Assembly: GCA_947579665.1 (NCBI GenBank)
Contig: CANPUZ010000034.1
Location: 186,001-250,000 of the forward strand
Reading direction: 5' to 3'
Origin: Sympetrum striolatum
Taxonomy: Eukaryota > Arthropoda > Insecta > Odonata > Libellulidae
DNA: 64,000 nt
The notes beneath the pieces were generated by a model. The model was not told where the DNA came from, did not search any database, and saw only the letters and a program-made list of their open reading frames with translations. The translations under genes and the position numbers were made by a program. Shown in pieces: positions 60,190-64,000 of this stretch (positions are counted from its first letter, which is position 1; each line of letters opens with the position of its first letter).

Positions 60190-62768
60190 GGGCGTCGCCA
60201 GCCACTGGGCTAGGGGGGGGCAAGCTGCCTGATAAAATTAAAAATGCCTAACTTACAGGGGCTAGTTTATTTATGCCCGCTTCTTACTACAAATACGTCA
60301 AATCTTTCAAAAACTAAATGCATTGAAAACTAGAGGAGTTTAACGCTTATATGGCCAACTCATTAAACTTTCCAAGATAGTAGTTTACATAAGCAAACTA
60401 TTGGAAACTTATCATAAGTTTTGTTTGGATACGTCCAATTCCTATTAAAAAGTCATTTTTTTCGATGCGAAAGTATTTTGATGCTGTAGATATATACTTC
60501 CCGAGTCTTTGAGAGTTCTTTCTTCCAAGAGGTTGCCAAGCGCGAAAAGGATAAAATAGTTACCGTTATTTGACAAGCGATATAAAAAGTCTCAATAAAT
60601 CACCACATTGGTGCACCCATCCTTATTTGAACATCTTTCGTTATTAGACTATATCATCAGCAGCTTTCTTAGGGGTGACTTCATTTGTTGCTTTTAAAAT
60701 TACCTCCTCTTCTAAGAAACAAAAAATCATTTATATCAGATGAAATTTTCTGATAGGCTTACAATTATGCCTGATTTCGTTATTTATGTATTAGTCAAGC
60801 ATTCAATTGAATGCGTCACATACCGGAGAGTAAAAATTCGGCTGCATTAAAATATTCTGTAGACTCTTGATTATAGTTGATATTATAATTGAATTTGCAG
60901 AAATCAAGTTATATAACAAGGTAGAAAAAATGAAGCCGTCAACTTATAATTATTTAGACTAAGCAATAGGTGGTTTAACCAGCAGAGAGATGATACAAAA
61001 CCCTGTCTTACGTACTGAGTGTTCAAAGAAGACATAAGTTTCCAGGAATTGAAATTTTGAATGGGCATTGTATAACCAGATATGAGATTCGTGGGATTCT
61101 ATCACAAGAGAAAAAATTGGTTGCATCGAAAAGGAAGCTGAAGAATTCAAGTCACAGTTTTAACCGTTTCTCAAATTTATTTCAAGTCATCAAGTCACAG
61201 TTCCGATAAATATGTGCGTAACTTACGCGGACAATACCATTCAACTGACTGATTTGCTTCCAAAATGGTATATTATTAATAATATCATCGAAAATTAATT
61301 TTTACTGATATCTTGTATTGCTCCAATACTTTTACAAATTTCTATGGAAACCCGGTTATTGAATTATTTTCGTAACTATACAGCAAATTAACGGGTAATT
61401 ATAAAATAAGGATCAGTATATTTAATATCATCCCGAGTAATGAAGAGGCTACTGTAAGGACTTTTAATCGTCCAGAATACTTAACAAAGGAACCAGTTCC
61501 TTTGGAATTGTCGCTAAACTCATCTTGAGATGTGCCCTCCGATAACAGCCCTAAAATAATACAATCGTAATTTATGCAACTAATAATGGTCATTTTACAA
61601 AAAACTACATAGACATTAACTTATGTTTTCCCGATAGAGGCCTCGAGCTATTAGCGGACTGTGAAAAAAAATTTTCGGATGTACATCTGTACCTTATGAA
61701 ATCCAAACTAAACTCTCCTTCGAACTGTTCCCTGTGAATTTCTCAAATGCACTATTCACGAGCCTGGCTTTGCATTCACACCCTCAAAACAGTCACATGC
61801 AACAGATCTAACTGAGCGTTTTATCAACCTTTTTGTCTCTCAAACGTAATCTTAATCTCTGTTTTCAGGGTGTAAGTTTCGAATTACTTCTCGAATGTTC
61901 CTTTGTGTTTTTGCGAGGAGTAAACGAATCAGCACTTTCGAATTCTTCTCATGGTAATCTTATCTTATGGTGTGAGTCATCTAACAAAAGGATATGGTTA
62001 AGAAGTGCATGCGTTGAACATCGTGAGCAAAACACTCGTATCGTAGCGTCCCATTGATATCGATGTCGGCTCAGGGCCTGCACTGCTACCGAAAACATCA
62101 ACTTAGCTGAAATCGGAGCCATATTTACGGGCATACAAAGCTTTCGCTGAATTTATCAAGCAAATGATTGGGGTTTTGTACTCTTCAGCAGAAAAAAAGG
62201 ACACAGCTAATCATAGGACTTGACTCTTGGAGGGGGTTTGAACCCCTAAACTCCCCCCCCTCGCTGCGCCACTGCTTGGGCCTATTTGCAAATTACTCAC
62301 CGCAAAACTTTCTTATGCCCATTTTGAAGGGAAAACGAAAAAAACCTTTGTCTTCTGCCGGCGATTGTCGGACGATACTCAAGGAAGTTTGAGAGAGAGA
62401 GGGCATAATCGCATAACCTCGCTCTCTGATCGCATCGAGAGACAGTTCACATTGTTCACCCTGAAACCGAACTTTTCTTCTCTTGGGAGGGAAGGGGCGA
62501 AGGAAAGGAGGGATGGCTGTTGACATTGCTGCAAAGTATTGTTGAAATATTTGTGCAACGCTGGAGGAATAAATGAATTTCGTACGAAGAAGTACTTTTC
62601 CCATCATTGGTGTTTACACGTGCCAACACTTGACTTTGTTTCGGGTCTAAATTCTTTTCAAATACGCTCGTGCCTAAAAATTGTTTCTACTACACATCCC
62701 GAACCACAATACGAATGGGTCTCCAGGGAGGGGCAGCTGCCCCCCCCTGCCCCCCCCTGGCGACGCCC
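60190..62768. mobile_element. GC-rich-ended inverted-repeat element nested in the Tigger
   Basis: The left end GGGCGTCGCCAGCC is followed by a G-run and CAAGCTGCC. The right end, on the other strand, is GGGCGTCGCCAGG followed by G-runs and CAGCTGCC. A further GGGGGTTTGAACCCCTAAAC stretch with a C-run lies at 62,233-62,265. Similar wording (GTCGCCAG, poly-G, CAGCTGCCCC) is common at the ends of arthropod repeats. No transposase is recognisable in about 2.6 kb, and no target duplication is clear. Two separate insertions of the same family, head to head, cannot be excluded. Confidence 0.6.
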
Positions 62769-63894
62769 ATGAACACAGCTTTGGTACGCATACATTTAAG
62801 ATGTGCCTCCATGGACATTGCTCCATGCTATGCGACGAAATGCCAGAGCATGGAACAGTGTCATTGCAAACACTATTTCCAACTGTTGGAGATCTGCTGG
62901 TTTTGGTGACACATCAATTATAGAGACAGAGGTCCCACACTACAGGACCTCCTTAGTAAAGAAATGGCACAACTAAATCAAAACATCCCAGATACATCCT
63001 CTCATGTTGAGTCATATGTCAAGTGTGACTCTCATGTGATGACGCATGACTGCAGTGCATTTAGTGAAGACGAAGAAGATTAGGATGAAGTGAACTTAGA
63101 TATCTCTTCTACAAGCTATGAAGATGACCCAGAAGCACCTTCCCCCCCTACAAGGGATGAATTAAGACACAATAAAAGTGCTTCACAATTTTCAAATGTT
63201 TACTGATGGTGTACCTGATTTATTCAATTATTACCTTTCAGGTATTGAGAAAATCACCCCATCTCTCATTGAAACTTCCAAAAAACAAAAAATTATTTAT
63301 GGTTATTTTGAAAAGTAAAAATTTTTGAATATTTTCTGTTGTATTAAACATTAAACTGGATGTATAATTCATTTTATTGAAATATTACCTTCCTTTCAAT
63401 CCCATTTGACTTTATGCACTGTGTTACTGAACCTGGATTGGTATTGTAGAGATTTCGATTGGTTGAAAGAAAACCTCAAATTTACAAAGCCCAAATTTTA
63501 CAAAGTGCAAATTTTTGGGTCCCTTGAACTTCGTAAAATTGAGGTTCTACTGTATAGTGAAATAGTCTTTAGCAAATGGAAACAAAGCATCAATTCTTTA
63601 TATTAATGTTGAGATACCTTAATAGTTCCAATGAAATATTACACACTTCTAAGTTTCTCTGAGCCATATAACAATGTGTTATAATACAAGAAAATATTAC
63701 AAAAAATTTAAATAACCAAGACTTAACACACAGGAAGAACTCATCAAGACCAAATAATACATTCTAAGAACTAGTGCAAAAATGCAAAAACCAATGGCAA
63801 ATATCTACAATACCCCCTTTGGCATGAGACAGTGTAAACAGAAAGAGAACCACTTTTTTAGGCTATTATTTCCCATTTTCCTCAAAGAATGAAC

Positions 63895-64000
63895 AACCTG
63901 TCCTACCACCTATTTCTCTTAATTTATGCTCATTATTGAATCGGATGAATTTTGGGGGAGGTTGTGGCCATACGATAATGATTTTCTTTCACAAATTCTC
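63895..64000 (-). pseudogene. LINE C-terminal fragment, runs off the window
   Basis: CTATTTCTCTTAATTTATGC and the following ATTATTGAATCGGAT are a diverged match to the minus-strand LINE at 49,130-49,170 (CTATTTCTCTTAACTTACGG, ATTATCGGATCGA). It is thus the same LINE family and region, with the upstream part outside the window. Confidence 0.65.

Larger units (their letters stand above)
58349..63180 (+). pseudogene. Tigger/Jerky-type (CENP-B-like) transposase, broken
   Basis: ATG 58,349 opens MDKTSLTKKKRKYLSLVAKM, then a stop (58,409) and the rest of the helix-turn-helix (KEVRDRGQTKTEISRKYGIS, PTLAAIV). The second DNA-binding domain follows: KEKAQVLALKLKCDNF, GWLDRFKKRYRI. The DDE core shows SPRDIYNLDETGLFFKALPD (first Asp, about 58,850) and SKDRVTVMLICNKDGSEKL. 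Between TDIFQ (about 59,100) and NSTSKMQPLDMGIINSFK (third Asp, about 59,170) roughly 35-40 residues with the second catalytic Asp are deleted. A frameshift lies near 58,925. After the nested insertions the acidic C terminus resumes (SEDEED, stop, ISSTSYEDDPEAPSPP, 63,065-63,150). Non-functional. Confidence 0.9.
57576..63552 (+). mobile_element. Tigger/pogo transposon with nested insertions
   Basis: The left end CAGTAGAACCCCGTTTTTAC (57,576) and the right end, read on the other strand as CAGTAGAACCTCAATTTTAC (from 63,552), form the TIRs. TA flanks both ends (57,574-57,575 and 63,553-63,554). Subterminal TTTACGAA repeats extend about 150 bp inward at both sides, a typical Tigger feature. Between them lie a broken CENP-B-like transposase, two SINEs (59,290 and 59,917) and a GC-rich inverted-repeat element (60,190-62,768). 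Without the insertions the length would be about 3.1 kb. Confidence 0.92.

Overview
The window looks like nuclear DNA from an arthropod, probably an insect. It is AT-rich and gene-poor, with splice-type GT/AG signals in the few coding pieces and a dense load of decayed transposable elements. These include several LINE families (RTE-like and Jockey/CR1-like), tRNA-derived SINEs, Helitrons, Tigger/pogo, P-like, Transib and MADF-carrying TIR elements. No bacterial-type gene, rRNA or intact tRNA gene is visible. The species cannot be named from the sequence.

Layout: 1-9.6 kb is mostly featureless AT-rich DNA with one LINE reverse-transcriptase relic (about 4.7-5.4 kb) and one tRNA-derived SINE (7.6-7.8 kb). 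From 9.7 to 23.6 kb lies the most striking structure, seven ~1.08-kb units, five on the minus strand (A-E) and two on the plus strand (F, G). Each unit is built of six diverged 150-180-bp submonomers, and each submonomer carries a T-arm-like GGTTCGAnnCC (RNA polymerase III B-box) motif. Each unit ends in a hairpin plus CTCG terminus homologous to the 3' end of the Helitron (16.85-21.34 kb) that separates the two oppositely oriented arms. A second, canonical Helitron (14,209-15,710, minus) sits between units D and E. An older relic of the same repeat lies at 26.3-27.0 kb.

From 24.8 to 37.5 kb are a pogo-type MITE, RTE-like and Jockey-like LINE relics, and a P-like element (28,100-30,613) with a perfect 8-bp target duplication and a split THAP domain. 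At 37,978-38,373 is the only plausible host gene piece: a GC-rich 131-codon exon that looks like a small secreted, amidated-peptide precursor ending in LRWGR.

From 41 to 54 kb are three Transib (RAG1-related) pieces. One is an N-terminal fragment on the plus strand (41.1-42.8 kb). One is an open C-terminal exon with the RAG1 E962-like region, lying inside a different TIR element (42,879-45,118) that also carries a MADF fragment. The third is an internally deleted Transib (50,313-54,046) with RSS-heptamer-like CACAGTG ends, a 5-bp CGTCG target duplication and unusually long (~615 bp) near-identical terminal inverted repeats. From 55 to 64 kb are a Jockey/CR1-like LINE (minus) and a Tigger/pogo element (57,576-63,552) carrying two SINEs and another GC-rich inverted-repeat element.

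Most open frames here are transposon relics or chance. The coherent story is nested and satellite-like expansion of Helitrons and TIR transposons around one candidate peptide-hormone exon.
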